Source: an uncultured Flavihumibacter sp. (GTDB lineage Bacteria; Bacteroidota; Bacteroidia; Chitinophagales; Chitinophagaceae). From it: a stretch of DNA of 19,403 nucleotides. The notes under the pieces are model-generated. The model was not told where the DNA came from. It ran no database searches and saw only the letters and a list, made by a program, of their open reading frames with translations. Shown here one piece after another: positions 1 through 8,446 of the stretch. A program made the position numbers and the translations under genes. The DNA lies in contig CAMLRX010000101.1 of assembly GCA_946482545.1 (NCBI GenBank), positions 1 through 19,403 of the forward strand. The letters are read 5' to 3'. The first letter of the stretch is position 1, and each line of letters starts with the position of its first letter.

Positions 1-345
<345 letters not shown>

Positions 346-412
346 CCCATGGGCTTCACAATCCTTCTCAGTTATTTTCGTTTAAATTTATACCTAACTT
401 ATTCTGAGAGGA

Positions 413-3400
413 TTGAAAAACCGGGTACTACTGTTTGTGATAGGCTTGCTGTGCGTCCAGTTGCTGGAAGCGCAAACACCTTCGGGTACCAATCTCCGGA
501 AAAAGAAAATCCCGGTCGTAACCACACCCTACAAGGTCGACCCTTTCAGTATTATTCCCAATACTTTCAAAATCAGTGGGGTAGGGGCCGATGCTTATTT
601 GCTGGATGAAGTGAACGCCATACTGGTATGGAAACAGCCACAGTTATACGATAGCGTCTGGGTAGAATACAGGACGTTTGGGATTAAACTGAATGCGCCC
701 ATAAGACAACACAGCTTCGACAGTATCAGTGATCGGATCGCAGGAAAGCCATTCGTCTTCAACAGCAATAATTTCGGGAGAAAAGAAAACGACCTCTTTA
801 ATTTTGGCAACCTGAACTACAACGGTAGTTTCGGAAGGGGGATATCTTTCGGGAACGCACAGGATGCCGTGGTGAACTCCAACCTGAACCTCCAACTCAG
901 TGGTTATCTCGGAGATAGCGTTGAAATAGCCGCGGCCATAACAGACAACAACATTCCCATTCAACCCGACGGGAATACCCAGCAACTCAACGAGTTTGAC
1001 CGCATCTGGTTGCGCTTCTCCAAGAAGGACTGGCAACTTAACCTGGGAGATATTGATATCAGGCAGAACAAAAACTATTTCCTGAACTTCTACAAAAGAC
1101 TTCAGGGCATCTCATTCGAACACACACAACACCAAAAGAACGGCGGACAGAACAATGTGCTCGTATCCGGCTCCATCGCCAAAGGCAAATTCACCCGGAA
1201 CATCTTCCAGGGGCTTGAAGGCAACCAGGGACCTTACCGTTTGCAGGGCGCCAACAACGAATTCTTCTTCGTGATCCTCGCCGGTACCGAACGCGTTTTT
1301 ATAGATGGGGAACTGTTGCAGCGTGGAGAGGACCAGGACTATGTGATCAACTACAACACCGCCGAAATATCCTTCACCCCGAAGCGAATGATCACTAAAG
1401 ACAAAAGGATACAGGTGGAATTCGAATATGCCGACAGAAACTTCCTGAACGCAAACCTCTACCTCAACGATGAATGGAAGTTAAACAACAGGCTCACCCT
1501 CCGTCTCGGTGCTTTCAATAACAGCGACGCGAAAAATTCACCCATCAACCAAACCCTCGACGTTCAGCAAAAGCAGTTCCTCAGCGACCTGGGTGATAGC
1601 ATTCAAAGGGCGTTCTACCCGGTATCTTCCATCGATACTTTTTCAGCCGGAAAAATTCTCTATTCGAAAATCGATACCACATACGACAATAGAAACGATT
1701 CTATTTATGTTTACGATACCACAACGCTGGGAACCAAGTACAGTCTGAGTTTCCTCGCAGTGGGTCCGGGGAATGGTGATTATGAACCAGATTTCAACGG
1801 CGCGAACGGAAAAGTATATAGATGGATACAACCGGTAAATGGTGTCTCACAAGGCTCCTACGCACCAGTAGCTTACCTGGTTACGCCAAAGGCCCAGCAG
1901 GTGATAACGGTTGGTGCAGACTACATCATTTCCACAAATACTGTCCTGAATACTGATCTGGCCATGAGCCGATACGATGTAAATACTTTCTCCGCAAAAG
2001 ATAAAGGCAATGACCAGGGTTTCGCTGCAAAGTTTCGCATCAACAACACAAGAAAAATCGGCGGAAAACGAAAACATTCCTTGTTAAGCGAAGCAGGATA
2101 TGAATATGTGGACATGAACTTCAAACCAGTGGAAAGGTTACGGAACGTAGAGTTTACCCGAGACTGGGGACTTAACCTGCTGGAGGCACCCGCAACGGAA
2201 CAACTGGCCAACGCAGCACTGGAACTAAGGGATAGCGCAGGTAACCATGTCCGTTACCAACTCAATACCTATCACCGTTCCGATAATTTTTCAGGTGCGC
2301 GACATACGGTTTTGCAGAACGGAAACTGGAAGAATTTCAGGACCAATATTAAACTGGAATACACAAAAGCAGAGGCAGCACGTACAAAAGGCTATTTTCT
2401 TCGCCCAACAATAGATGTTTCCCGGAAATTCAGCAAGATCAGTAATATCACCCTGGGGGCAAATTATGCGAGAGAAGAGAACCTGCAGCGCGATAAATCC
2501 GCCGGCACGCTCTCGCAACTCAGTTTTCTTTTTGAAACGGTGCAGGCTTACCTGCGTTCCGATGACCAGAAAGCCAATCGCTGGAACCTCGGCTACTTTA
2601 CAAGAAAAGACAAGATTCCCGTAGGCAAAGAACTGCTTCAAACCGACCGGAGCCACAACTTCAACATCGGCACTGAATTAATGGGAAATGAAAGACACCA
2701 GTTCCGCATGAACCTTACCTACCGCACCTTGCAGGTACAGCGCCCCCTGCTTACAGGTACGCTTCCCGATAAAAGTTTGTTGGGCAGGGCCGAATACAGC
2801 ATCAGCGAATGGAAAGGGTTGGTGACGGGAAACGTGCTTTACGAACTGGGTTCAGGGCAGGAACAACGCCGTGATTTCACCTACCTCGAAGTGCCCGCCG
2901 GACAAGGTGAATACACCTGGAACGATTACAACGGAGACGGTATCCCGCAGCTCAACGAATTTGAACTGGCCCAGTTTCGCGACCAGATGCGTTTTATCAG
3001 GATTTATACCCCCACCAACGAATTCATCAAAGCCAACTACACCACGTTTAACTATAGTGTCAACATCCAGCCACGGGCCATCTGGAACCAATCGCAGCAA
3101 AAAGGATTAAAAGGTTTTGTGGCGCGGTTCAACTGGCAATCCTCCCTTCAGATCAACAAAAAAGAGATCGCCAGTGGCATCACGCAGTTCAACCCATTTG
3201 TAGGCGCGGTGGAGGATACTTCATTGATTACGCTGCAATCCATTTTCGCGAATACGCTTTCTTTTAACCGTTTCTCCACGCGCTGGGGCATGGACATCAG
3301 CCGGTTGAGCAACGAAAATAAATCGGTACTCACGTATGGTTTCGAAAGCAGGGAACTGAAAGAGTGGAACCTTAAAGCAAGGTGGAGCGTAAACCGGGAA

Positions 3401-3892
3401 CTGCTTTTGGATGTCACAACCCGCTCCGGGGAAAACATTCTCTTTACCCCAAAATTCGAGAACAGAAACTACAGGATCGGCATAGCTTCCATTGAACCCA
3501 GGGCAAGTTTTACAAGAAAAACCAACCTCCGGCTATCGCTCAGTTACAAAATGGAAGAGAAAGAAAACGAGATTGGTTTTAATGAAAAAGCATTCAGTCA
3601 ATCGGTGATTTCCGAACTGAAATACAATGTGCTTCAAAACGGATCGATCGGGGGAAAACTCACCTATAACCGCATCAGTTATTCCACCAAAGATCCTGCT
3701 GCAGGCACCAATTCTACTGTGGGCTATATTCTGCTGGATGGGTTGCTGCCGGGAAACAATATGCTTTGGAACCTGGAACTCACCAAGCGGTTATCGAACA
3801 ACCTGGAACTGAATTTTCAATACGAAGGAAGGAAGCCGGGAGAGAGCCGGACGGTGCACGTGGGGAGAGCAAGTTTGCGGGCGCTGTTCTGA
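413..3892 (+). CDS. Large outer-membrane beta-barrel protein of unknown function, 1159 aa
   Basis: The product begins with a signal peptide (basic MKNR, hydrophobic residues 5-18, likely cleavage after Ala20 in LEAQ), so it is exported. The remainder alternates polar and aromatic residues as expected for a barrel and ends in Phe (RASLRALF), the usual last residue of outer-membrane barrels. A segment near residues 305-325 (GEDQDYVINYNTAEISFTP) resembles a motif of large Bacteroidota surface proteins such as SprA-type barrels. Residues 838-849 form an EF-hand-like loop, DYNGDGIPQLNE, which may bind calcium. The start is a TTG preceded by AGAGG only 1 nt away; the frame is closed by a TAA at 395-397, so no ATG is available upstream and the signal peptide supports TTG. 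I do not recognise a precise function. Confidence 0.85.
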   Translation: MKNRVLLFVIGLLCVQLLEAQTPSGTNLRKKKIPVVTTPYKVDPFSIIPNTFKISGVGADAYLLDEVNAILVWKQPQLYDSVWVEYRTFGIKLNAPIRQHSFDSISDRIAGKPFVFNSNNFGRKENDLFNFGNLNYNGSFGRGISFGNAQDAVVNSNLNLQLSGYLGDSVEIAAAITDNNIPIQPDGNTQQLNEFDRIWLRFSKKDWQLNLGDIDIRQNKNYFLNFYKRLQGISFEHTQHQKNGGQNNVLVSGSIAKGKFTRNIFQGLEGNQGPYRLQGANNEFFFVILAGTERVFIDGELLQRGEDQDYVINYNTAEISFTPKRMITKDKRIQVEFEYADRNFLNANLYLNDEWKLNNRLTLRLGAFNNSDAKNSPINQTLDVQQKQFLSDLGDSIQRAFYPVSSIDTFSAGKILYSKIDTTYDNRNDSIYVYDTTTLGTKYSLSFLAVGPGNGDYEPDFNGANGKVYRWIQPVNGVSQGSYAPVAYLVTPKAQQVITVGADYIISTNTVLNTDLAMSRYDVNTFSAKDKGNDQGFAAKFRINNTRKIGGKRKHSLLSEAGYEYVDMNFKPVERLRNVEFTRDWGLNLLEAPATEQLANAALELRDSAGNHVRYQLNTYHRSDNFSGARHTVLQNGNWKNFRTNIKLEYTKAEAARTKGYFLRPTIDVSRKFSKISNITLGANYAREENLQRDKSAGTLSQLSFLFETVQAYLRSDDQKANRWNLGYFTRKDKIPVGKELLQTDRSHNFNIGTELMGNERHQFRMNLTYRTLQVQRPLLTGTLPDKSLLGRAEYSISEWKGLVTGNVLYELGSGQEQRRDFTYLEVPAGQGEYTWNDYNGDGIPQLNEFELAQFRDQMRFIRIYTPTNEFIKANYTTFNYSVNIQPRAIWNQSQQKGLKGFVARFNWQSSLQINKKEIASGITQFNPFVGAVEDTSLITLQSIFANTLSFNRFSTRWGMDISRLSNENKSVLTYGFESRELKEWNLKARWSVNRELLLDVTTRSGENILFTPKFENRNYRIGIASIEPRASFTRKTNLRLSLSYKMEEKENEIGFNEKAFSQSVISELKYNVLQNGSIGGKLTYNRISYSTKDPAAGTNSTVGYILLDGLLPGNNMLWNLELTKRLSNNLELNFQYEGRKPGESRTVHVGRASLRALF

Positions 3893-3923
3893 TGAATGCG
3901 TTGCATCGTGGCGAGAAAAAAAA

Positions 3924-3958
3924 TCACGCAAGGCGCGCAAAGGAGCAAGGACGCAAGG
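3924..3958 (+). repeat. Inverted-repeat element 1, left arm (8-bp-periodic GCAA)
   Basis: This 35-bp arm is nearly identical to the reverse complement of 4177-4210. The 17 bases at its right end match exactly, and overall about 31 of 34 aligned positions match with one gap. Within the arm GCAA starts at 3928, 3937, 3945 and 3953, steps of 9, 8 and 8 bp. The other arm lies 218 bp away across the terminator. Confidence 0.8.
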
Positions 3959-4073
3959 GGCGGTTGAGGTGCTGCTGGCCGAGGGATTATTTTCTCGCCA
4001 TTGCTTCATACTTCTCAACAGTACACCGTAAAGGCAGCTTGAGTGAGAAGCATGTTTCTTAATTTATATAAAT

Positions 4074-4109
4074 AAGAGGAGGCGCATCATCAATAATGCG
4101 CCTCCTCTT
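4074..4109. terminator. Bidirectional intrinsic terminator
   Basis: A perfect 14-bp stem (4074-4087 with 4096-4109) encloses an 8-nt loop. The stem is GC-rich in the centre with AAG/CTT at the ends. A T-rich flank follows in both directions, short on the + side (TTT then AATAATAA) and longer on the - side. It sits between the convergent barrel and coiled-coil genes, so it can end both transcripts. Confidence 0.85.
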
Positions 4110-4176
4110 TAATAATAACTATTGTAACGTATCAGTCTGCAATTCCGCAAATCAACAAGCTGAAATATAATCTATG

Positions 4177-4210
4177 CCTTGCGTCCTTGCTCCCTTGCGT
4201 CTTTGCGTGA
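4177..4210 (-). repeat. Inverted-repeat element 1, right arm
   Basis: Read on the minus strand this matches the arm at 3924-3958. On the plus strand TTGC starts at 4179, 4187, 4195 and 4203, a strict 8-bp period. The arm ends 17 bp before the stop codon of the coiled-coil gene. Together the two arms bound a 287-bp element. Confidence 0.8.
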
Positions 4211-4227
4211 AAATCTTCGCGTGAAAC

Positions 4228-5205
4228 CTACCCGAAAATCCCACCTTTCTTCAAACTTACTTTACCATTACCGATCTTAAATCCATTCTGGAAAATTTCC
4301 ACTTTGTAATCACCGGGAACATACTTGTCAGTTTGTTTCAGGTCGAAGCTTACGTTCTTGCGCTGACCTTGCTCGTATTCAACGGTGATTTTGTTGGTGT
4401 AAGTTTTTTCACCTTCTTCACGGGTGGTGAAAGCTCCTGAACCGAGGCCGCTTTCAGTAACTACTTTACCATCAGGCGCAGTAACGATTACGAAAAGTTC
4501 TTTGGTTCCTGAAGTAGCGAGACGGTTGTCTACATCAAAAGAAACACGGAGTTTGTCGGCTTTTTTAGCTTTTGAGGTAGTCACTTCTTTACCACCGCTT
4601 TTCTCGTTGAGCGCGGTCATATTAAAGTTGTACGCATTCAGCGTGGAACCTACATCTACTTTACCTTCCAGTTCAGTTTTAACGGTGCTTACCGTATTGT
4701 ATTCTTCCTGCAACTGTGCTTTTTCAGTGCTCAGCGTAGTGTTTGCAGTGGTTAGTGTCTGGTTTTCCTGGCTCAGACGGGCAATTTCTTCTTCCATGCC
4801 CATGATCTTACCGTTCAGTTCTTCGATCAGAGATTTAGCCCTGTTCAGTTCAGCTCTTGTAGCGTTTCTGTTGGAAAGAATGCCGCGAATCTCAGATTTC
4901 AGTTTTGTTACTTCAGATTCTCTTTCAGACATCTTGCCGGAAAGCTGGTTGTAAGCGCCGCTGATGGAATCGAGGCGAACGATGGCCGCATCGTATTCAA
5001 GCTGGATGGCTTGTTTGGCGGAATCGGCTGTGATCACCTGGGTTTGTAATTGGCCTGTAACTTCTTTGTTCTTATTTTTATCCCAGATCACATAACCCCA
5101 GGTGCCAAGCAGTGCTGCGATAAGTACACCATAAATCAGTCCACGACTATCTTTCTTAGGCGCTTGATTCGGTGTGTTGGCGGATGGATAATTAGTGTTT
5201 GTCAT
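4228..5205 (-). CDS. Membrane-anchored coiled-coil protein, 325 aa, unknown function
   Basis: The first 21 residues are polar, followed by a single hydrophobic segment at about residues 22-41, then a long heptad-rich coiled coil (about 50-195, many E/K/L/Q), and a C-terminal region from about 205 to 325 that looks like a beta-sandwich (alternating hydrophobic strands, VTAPDGKVV, GDYKVEIFQNG). The likely topology is an N-terminal anchor with the rod and C-terminal domain in the periplasm. The Lys/Arg-rich tail before the membrane segment suggests a cytoplasmic N-terminus. AGGAAG lies 2 nt before the ATG, a good ribosome site, which supports this start. It is transcribed divergently from the exonuclease gene 42 bp away. 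I know no named family for it. Confidence 0.85.
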   Translation of the reverse strand: MTNTNYPSANTPNQAPKKDSRGLIYGVLIAALLGTWGYVIWDKNKNKEVTGQLQTQVITADSAKQAIQLEYDAAIVRLDSISGAYNQLSGKMSERESEVTKLKSEIRGILSNRNATRAELNRAKSLIEELNGKIMGMEEEIARLSQENQTLTTANTTLSTEKAQLQEEYNTVSTVKTELEGKVDVGSTLNAYNFNMTALNEKSGGKEVTTSKAKKADKLRVSFDVDNRLATSGTKELFVIVTAPDGKVVTESGLGSGAFTTREEGEKTYTNKITVEYEQGQRKNVSFDLKQTDKYVPGDYKVEIFQNGFKIGNGKVSLKKGGIFG

Positions 5206-5247
5206 TGCTTCCTGTTTTAAATTATTTGTTTAGAATTATTCGGTTTT

Positions 5248-6027
5248 ATGGACTTTCAATCACTTCGTCATTTGTTGCTCCTGGATATTGAAACGGTACC
5301 GCAATACCCTGAGTATGAACAGATGCCGGAGTTATGGAAAGATCTCTGGTGTACCAAAATTTCAAAAGCCATGCCAGAAAATTTTTCGCCCGATGAAGCA
5401 TACCTTCAAAAGGCGGGAATCATGGCCGAATTTGGGAAAATTATTTGTATTTCCACCGGATTCTTTTACGAAGATAAAGAGAAGGGTATCTGCCTGAAAA
5501 TGAAATCGCTGTACGGGGACGATGAACGGCAGTTGCTGGAAGAATTTATTCAACTCACAGAAAAATTTCTGAAATCTTTCCCCGGGATGCAGTTGGGCGG
5601 GCACAACATCAAGGAGTTTGACGTGCCTTATCTCTGCAGGCGGATGATCATCAACGGGCTTAAATTACCCGATTTTTTACAGGTTCAGAACAAGAAACCC
5701 TGGGAGGTGAACTGGATCGATACCCTGCACTGGTGGCGCTTTGGCGATTTCAAGAACTATACTTCACTGCATTTACTGGCCACCACATTGGGGATACCTA
5801 CTTCAAAGGATGATATTGATGGAAGTGAGGTGCAGCACGTATATCACAGCGAAAAGAACCTCCTGCGCATTGTGAATTACTGCCAGAAAGATGTGGCCGT
5901 AGTGGCGCAGGTGATCCTCCGCTTTAAAAATTTGCCGCTCTTGCCGCCCGGTAATACATTTGTGGCCCTGCCCGATGGAAACACCATTGAGGCTGAAAAC
6001 TTCCCGACATGGCAGCCGACAAAATAA
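5248..6027 (+). CDS. Predicted 3'-5' exonuclease, DnaQ-like fold (PolB-exonuclease related)
   Basis: A 259-residue single-domain protein with the three exonuclease motifs of the DEDDy class: ExoI D13-I-E15 in LLLDIET, ExoII with D125 in HNIKEFDVPYL (residues 119-129), and ExoIII Y211-x3-D215 in YCQKDVAV. These acidic residues bind the two metal ions that hydrolyse the terminal nucleotide of single-stranded or mismatched DNA ends. Length and motif spacing fit the family of stand-alone predicted exonucleases related to the proofreading domain of family B polymerases (PF10108 type). The gene overlaps holA by 19 bp, so the two are very probably co-transcribed. Its exact physiological substrate is not known from sequence. 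Confidence 0.88.
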   Translation: MDFQSLRHLLLLDIETVPQYPEYEQMPELWKDLWCTKISKAMPENFSPDEAYLQKAGIMAEFGKIICISTGFFYEDKEKGICLKMKSLYGDDERQLLEEFIQLTEKFLKSFPGMQLGGHNIKEFDVPYLCRRMIINGLKLPDFLQVQNKKPWEVNWIDTLHWWRFGDFKNYTSLHLLATTLGIPTSKDDIDGSEVQHVYHSEKNLLRIVNYCQKDVAVVAQVILRFKNLPLLPPGNTFVALPDGNTIEAENFPTWQPTK

Positions 6028-7007
6028 TCGCAGATTGGAAAAAAGGCTCCTTCAAACCCGTGTACTGGTTGGAAGGAGAAGAGGATTATGATATTGACGT
6101 GGTAACGAATTACGCGGAACACCATATCCTGCCCGAATCGGAAGCAGGTTTTAACCTGACGATCCTGTATGGAAGAGATACAGATTGGGCCACCGTGATG
6201 AATGCCTGCAGGAGGTATCCCATGTTCGCGGAACGCCAGGTGGTGGTACTGAAAGAGGCCCAGCAAATGAAGGACATCGAAAAGCTGGAAGCTTATGTGG
6301 AACAACCGCTTACTTCTACTGTATTCGTAGTGGCGTACAAAGGCAAAAAAGTGGATGGGAGAAGCAAACTCGCCAAAGTACTGAAGGAAAAAGGCGTGAT
6401 GCTCACCACAAAAAAAATGTACGACAACCAGCTTCCCGAGTGGACGATGAACCTCATCAAAGGAAAGGGCTTCGACATCTCTCAGAAAGCGCTGCACCTG
6501 CTCGTGGACCACATCGGCAACGACCTGAGCAGAATTGACAATGAAGTCAGCAAATTGCTCATCAACATCGGGCAACGGAAACAAATCACAGAAGATGATA
6601 TCGAAAATTACGTTGGCGTAAGCAAAGAGTTTAACGTATTCGAATTGCAGGCCGCACTCGGAAGAAAGGACATGGCCAAAGCCATGACCATCATCCAGTA
6701 TTTCGGGAACAACCCCAAGGCCGCGCCCATCCAGATGGTGTTGCCCGCCATCTATAATTTTTTCTCCAAAGTGTATATGATCTTCGGCGTGAGCAGCGGC
6801 GACGAAAGGGCCATCGCAACAGCAATTGGTGTAAATCCGTTTTTCATGAAAGATTATATGGCAGCAGCAAGAGCTTACCAATCGCAGGGCGTGGAGAAAG
6901 TTTTATTGTTGTTGCACCGGTATAATTTACGCAGTATAGGTATTGATGATGCCGGAACGGAAGATGCTTCGTTGCTGAAGGAAATGGTGGTGAAGATGAT
7001 GATGTGA
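6009..7007 (+). CDS. holA: DNA polymerase III subunit delta
   Basis: This 332-residue product matches the clamp-loader delta subunit in length and layout. It has an N-terminal region with PVYWLEGEEDYDIDVVTNY near residues 17-35, a central segment LTSTVFVVAYKGKKVDGRSKLAKVLKEKG, the helical stretch LLVDHIGNDLSRIDNEVSKL, and a C-terminal helical collar domain. Delta opens the beta sliding clamp as part of the clamp-loader complex. The ATG lies inside the last codons of the exonuclease gene (overlap 6009-6027), which suggests translational coupling. GAGG lies upstream, but farther than usual for a ribosome site. No alternative start is needed, since the conserved domain begins within the first 20 residues. 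Confidence 0.93.
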   Translation: MAADKIIADWKKGSFKPVYWLEGEEDYDIDVVTNYAEHHILPESEAGFNLTILYGRDTDWATVMNACRRYPMFAERQVVVLKEAQQMKDIEKLEAYVEQPLTSTVFVVAYKGKKVDGRSKLAKVLKEKGVMLTTKKMYDNQLPEWTMNLIKGKGFDISQKALHLLVDHIGNDLSRIDNEVSKLLINIGQRKQITEDDIENYVGVSKEFNVFELQAALGRKDMAKAMTIIQYFGNNPKAAPIQMVLPAIYNFFSKVYMIFGVSSGDERAIATAIGVNPFFMKDYMAAARAYQSQGVEKVLLLLHRYNLRSIGIDDAGTEDASLLKEMVVKMMM

Positions 7008-7030
7008 GGATTTAGGCAGTTCAAAAAGAA

Positions 7031-7450
7031 ATGATTATTGCGAGAAAAATAAACACGATGGATATCGTAAAAAAGATGCGTTCTGATATTATAAAGTATA
7101 TTGAATCCGCAGATGAAACTACAATCAGGGGCATATATGGTGCTTTGGAAAATGAACAAACGCTTGATTGGTGGAATGAGTTGGATGAAAGTGTTCACCT
7201 ATCAATAAATAGAGGATTAAACGATGAGAAGGAAGGAAGGCTAACGCCTCATGCTGATGTTATGCATGAATACAAAAAATGGTTAGCTGTGTCTGATGAA
7301 GTCGAGTCAAATTCTTTTGTATTGGATGGGAAACCCACTTTAATGCAAGAATTCCTGGATTGGATTCATACTGCAGAAGAACAATCAGGAAAGAATATTA
7401 ATGAAGTAAAGACAAGCTGGGAGATTAAAAAGAAGATGTTTAAGCAGTAA
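7031..7450 (+). CDS. Orphan antitoxin-like protein, 139 aa
   Basis: Residues 47-84 (WWNELDESVHLSINRGL, then GRLTPHADVMHEYKKW) match the pattern WW-D/E-E-L...S/I-RGL-D...GR-TPH-VM...Y-KW typical of small antitoxins paired with RelE/ParE-type toxins in Bacteroidota. The C-terminal half (about 98-130, LDGKPTLMQEFLDWIHTAEE) recalls a different antitoxin motif, DGKPLT...E. No toxin gene adjoins it: holA is upstream and ribF converges downstream. Its G+C is about 36% by hand count over 7081-7440, lower than its neighbours, which suggests acquisition by transfer. The start is uncertain: ATG at 7031 or at 7058 (MDIVKKM), neither with a good ribosome site. The gene overlaps the end of ribF by 11 bp. 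Confidence 0.65.
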   Translation: MIIARKINTMDIVKKMRSDIIKYIESADETTIRGIYGALENEQTLDWWNELDESVHLSINRGLNDEKEGRLTPHADVMHEYKKWLAVSDEVESNSFVLDGKPTLMQEFLDWIHTAEEQSGKNINEVKTSWEIKKKMFKQ

Positions 7451-8378
7451 GCACCGCCAACGCCTCCTCCTTATCCTTTGCCAACTGCGCTTTCAGCGCA
7501 TCCAGTCCCGAAAATTTCTGTTCTCCCCGAAGGTATTTGATTACCTCAACCCTTATCGTTTCTCCATACAGGTCCCCTTTAAAATCGAAGATGTTCACTT
7601 CAATCGTGCGGCGCGTTCCATCTACGGTAGGACGGTGCCCGATGTTCATCATACCTTTTTTGGCGGTATCGGCCATTTGTCCGGGGATGTACACCATTAC
7701 CGCGTAAACACCGTTTCCAGGCGTAAGTTTTTCCGTATCGGTCACCTGTAAATTAGCGGTGGGGTAGCCGATGGTCCTGCCAATGCGGTTGCCTTCCACA
7801 ACCAGTCCTTCGAAATTGAAGGGATATCCTAAGAGTCCGGCGGCCAGTTCCGCATCACCCTGTTGCACCGCTTCGCGGATACGGGTAGAACTAACGGCGG
7901 ATTCTTTCAACAGTTCAGGCGCTATTTCGAGGAGTTCGAACTTGTTGGCGGAGGCGTATTCTTCCAGCATCTTGAAATTGCCGGAGCGGCCGTTTCCAAA
8001 ACGGTGGTCGTAGCCAATGATCAGTGTATGGGGTTGAAATAACTTCAGCAGGAAATCTTCCACATATTGTGTGGCGGTGAGGGAAGAGAACGCTTCGGTA
8101 AAAGGAACGATCACCAGGTGATCCACGCCCGCGGCTTCCAGCAAAGCGATTTTCTCTTCGAGTGTATTGATGAGTTGCACAGGATGTGCGCCTTTTACGA
8201 TCTGGCGCGGGTGCGGGTGAAAAGTGATGATCACGGATTCTCCGCCAATGCGTGCGGCTTCGGCGTTCAGTTGCGCGATGATCTTGCAGTGTCCGCGGTG
8301 CACCCCGTCGAAAGTTCCGATCGTGACCACTGCCTTCCTGAAAACCGGGAGCCCGTCTGTTCGCCTGTGTACCTGCAT
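7440..8378 (-). CDS. ribF: Bifunctional riboflavin kinase / FAD synthetase
   Basis: The 312-residue enzyme phosphorylates riboflavin to FMN and then adenylates FMN to FAD in the cytoplasm. The N-terminal FAD-synthetase domain has the nucleotidyl-transferase motif GTFDGVHRGH (residues 21-30), a later FHPHPRQ segment, and SSTRIREAV. The C-terminal kinase domain has GRTIGYPTANLQ, whose PTAN binds nucleotide and metal. I chose the ATG at 8378 (MQVHRR). A longer frame from a TTG at 8396 would overlap a TAnnTTTG box, and the conserved domain does not need it. The gene is divergent from purM and converges on the antitoxin-like gene with an 11-bp overlap, leaving no room for a terminator between them. 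Confidence 0.93.
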   Translation of the reverse strand: MQVHRRTDGLPVFRKAVVTIGTFDGVHRGHCKIIAQLNAEAARIGGESVIITFHPHPRQIVKGAHPVQLINTLEEKIALLEAAGVDHLVIVPFTEAFSSLTATQYVEDFLLKLFQPHTLIIGYDHRFGNGRSGNFKMLEEYASANKFELLEIAPELLKESAVSSTRIREAVQQGDAELAAGLLGYPFNFEGLVVEGNRIGRTIGYPTANLQVTDTEKLTPGNGVYAVMVYIPGQMADTAKKGMMNIGHRPTVDGTRRTIEVNIFDFKGDLYGETIRVEVIKYLRGEQKFSGLDALKAQLAKDKEEALAVLTA

Positions 8379-8393
8379 AATTGAAAAGTCCTG

Positions 8394-8401
8394 CAAAAGT
8401 A
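8394..8401 (-). promoter_or_regulatory. Candidate Bacteroidota -7 box for ribF
   Basis: On the minus strand this is TACTTTTG, an exact match to TAnnTTTG, 15 bp from the ribF ATG. I see no good TTTG -33 element at the usual 19-21 bp spacing, so the call rests on the -7 box and position alone. Confidence 0.4.
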
Positions 8402-8414
8402 CGTGAATCCTTCC

Positions 8415-8422
8415 TATTTTTG
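8415..8422 (+). promoter_or_regulatory. Candidate Bacteroidota -7 box for purM
   Basis: TATTTTTG matches TAnnTTTG exactly and lies 24 bp before the purM ATG. A TTG at 8381-8383 is 31 bp upstream, too far for a normal -33 element. It is back to back with the ribF box, 13 bp apart. Confidence 0.4.
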
Positions 8423-8446
8423 CCGCCTAACCGGAAAAGGGTAATT

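Larger units (their letters stand above)
3893..4227. other. Gene-free convergent intergenic region
   Basis: These 335 bp lie between the convergent barrel and coiled-coil genes. I see no credible gene. The stretch holds a strong bidirectional hairpin terminator near its middle and a pair of long imperfect inverted repeats flanking it, both listed separately. Confidence 0.7.

Noticed and set aside
349..609. 86-codon open frame overlapping the start of the barrel gene
   Set aside because: It lies in another frame of the well-supported barrel gene, whose signal peptide begins at 413, and its translation resembles no known protein.
3766..4062. 98-codon open frame at the end of the barrel gene
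   Set aside because: It overlaps the barrel gene in another frame and its tail is translated from the inverted-repeat arm (RRAKEQGRKGR), so it is a by-product of the repeat.
3924..4210. CRISPR array
   Set aside because: The repeats are inverted pairs with an 8-bp inner period, not direct repeats of 25-40 bp with unique spacers, and no cas gene is present.
8379..8396. TTG start giving ribF six more residues
   Set aside because: The TTG overlaps the candidate -7 box of the same gene, and ATG 8378 fits the family length.
8381..8446. Upstream in-frame extension of purM from ATG 8381
   Set aside because: It would add 22 non-conserved residues and run through the candidate -7 box; ATG 8447 has AAGGG upstream and fits the family start.
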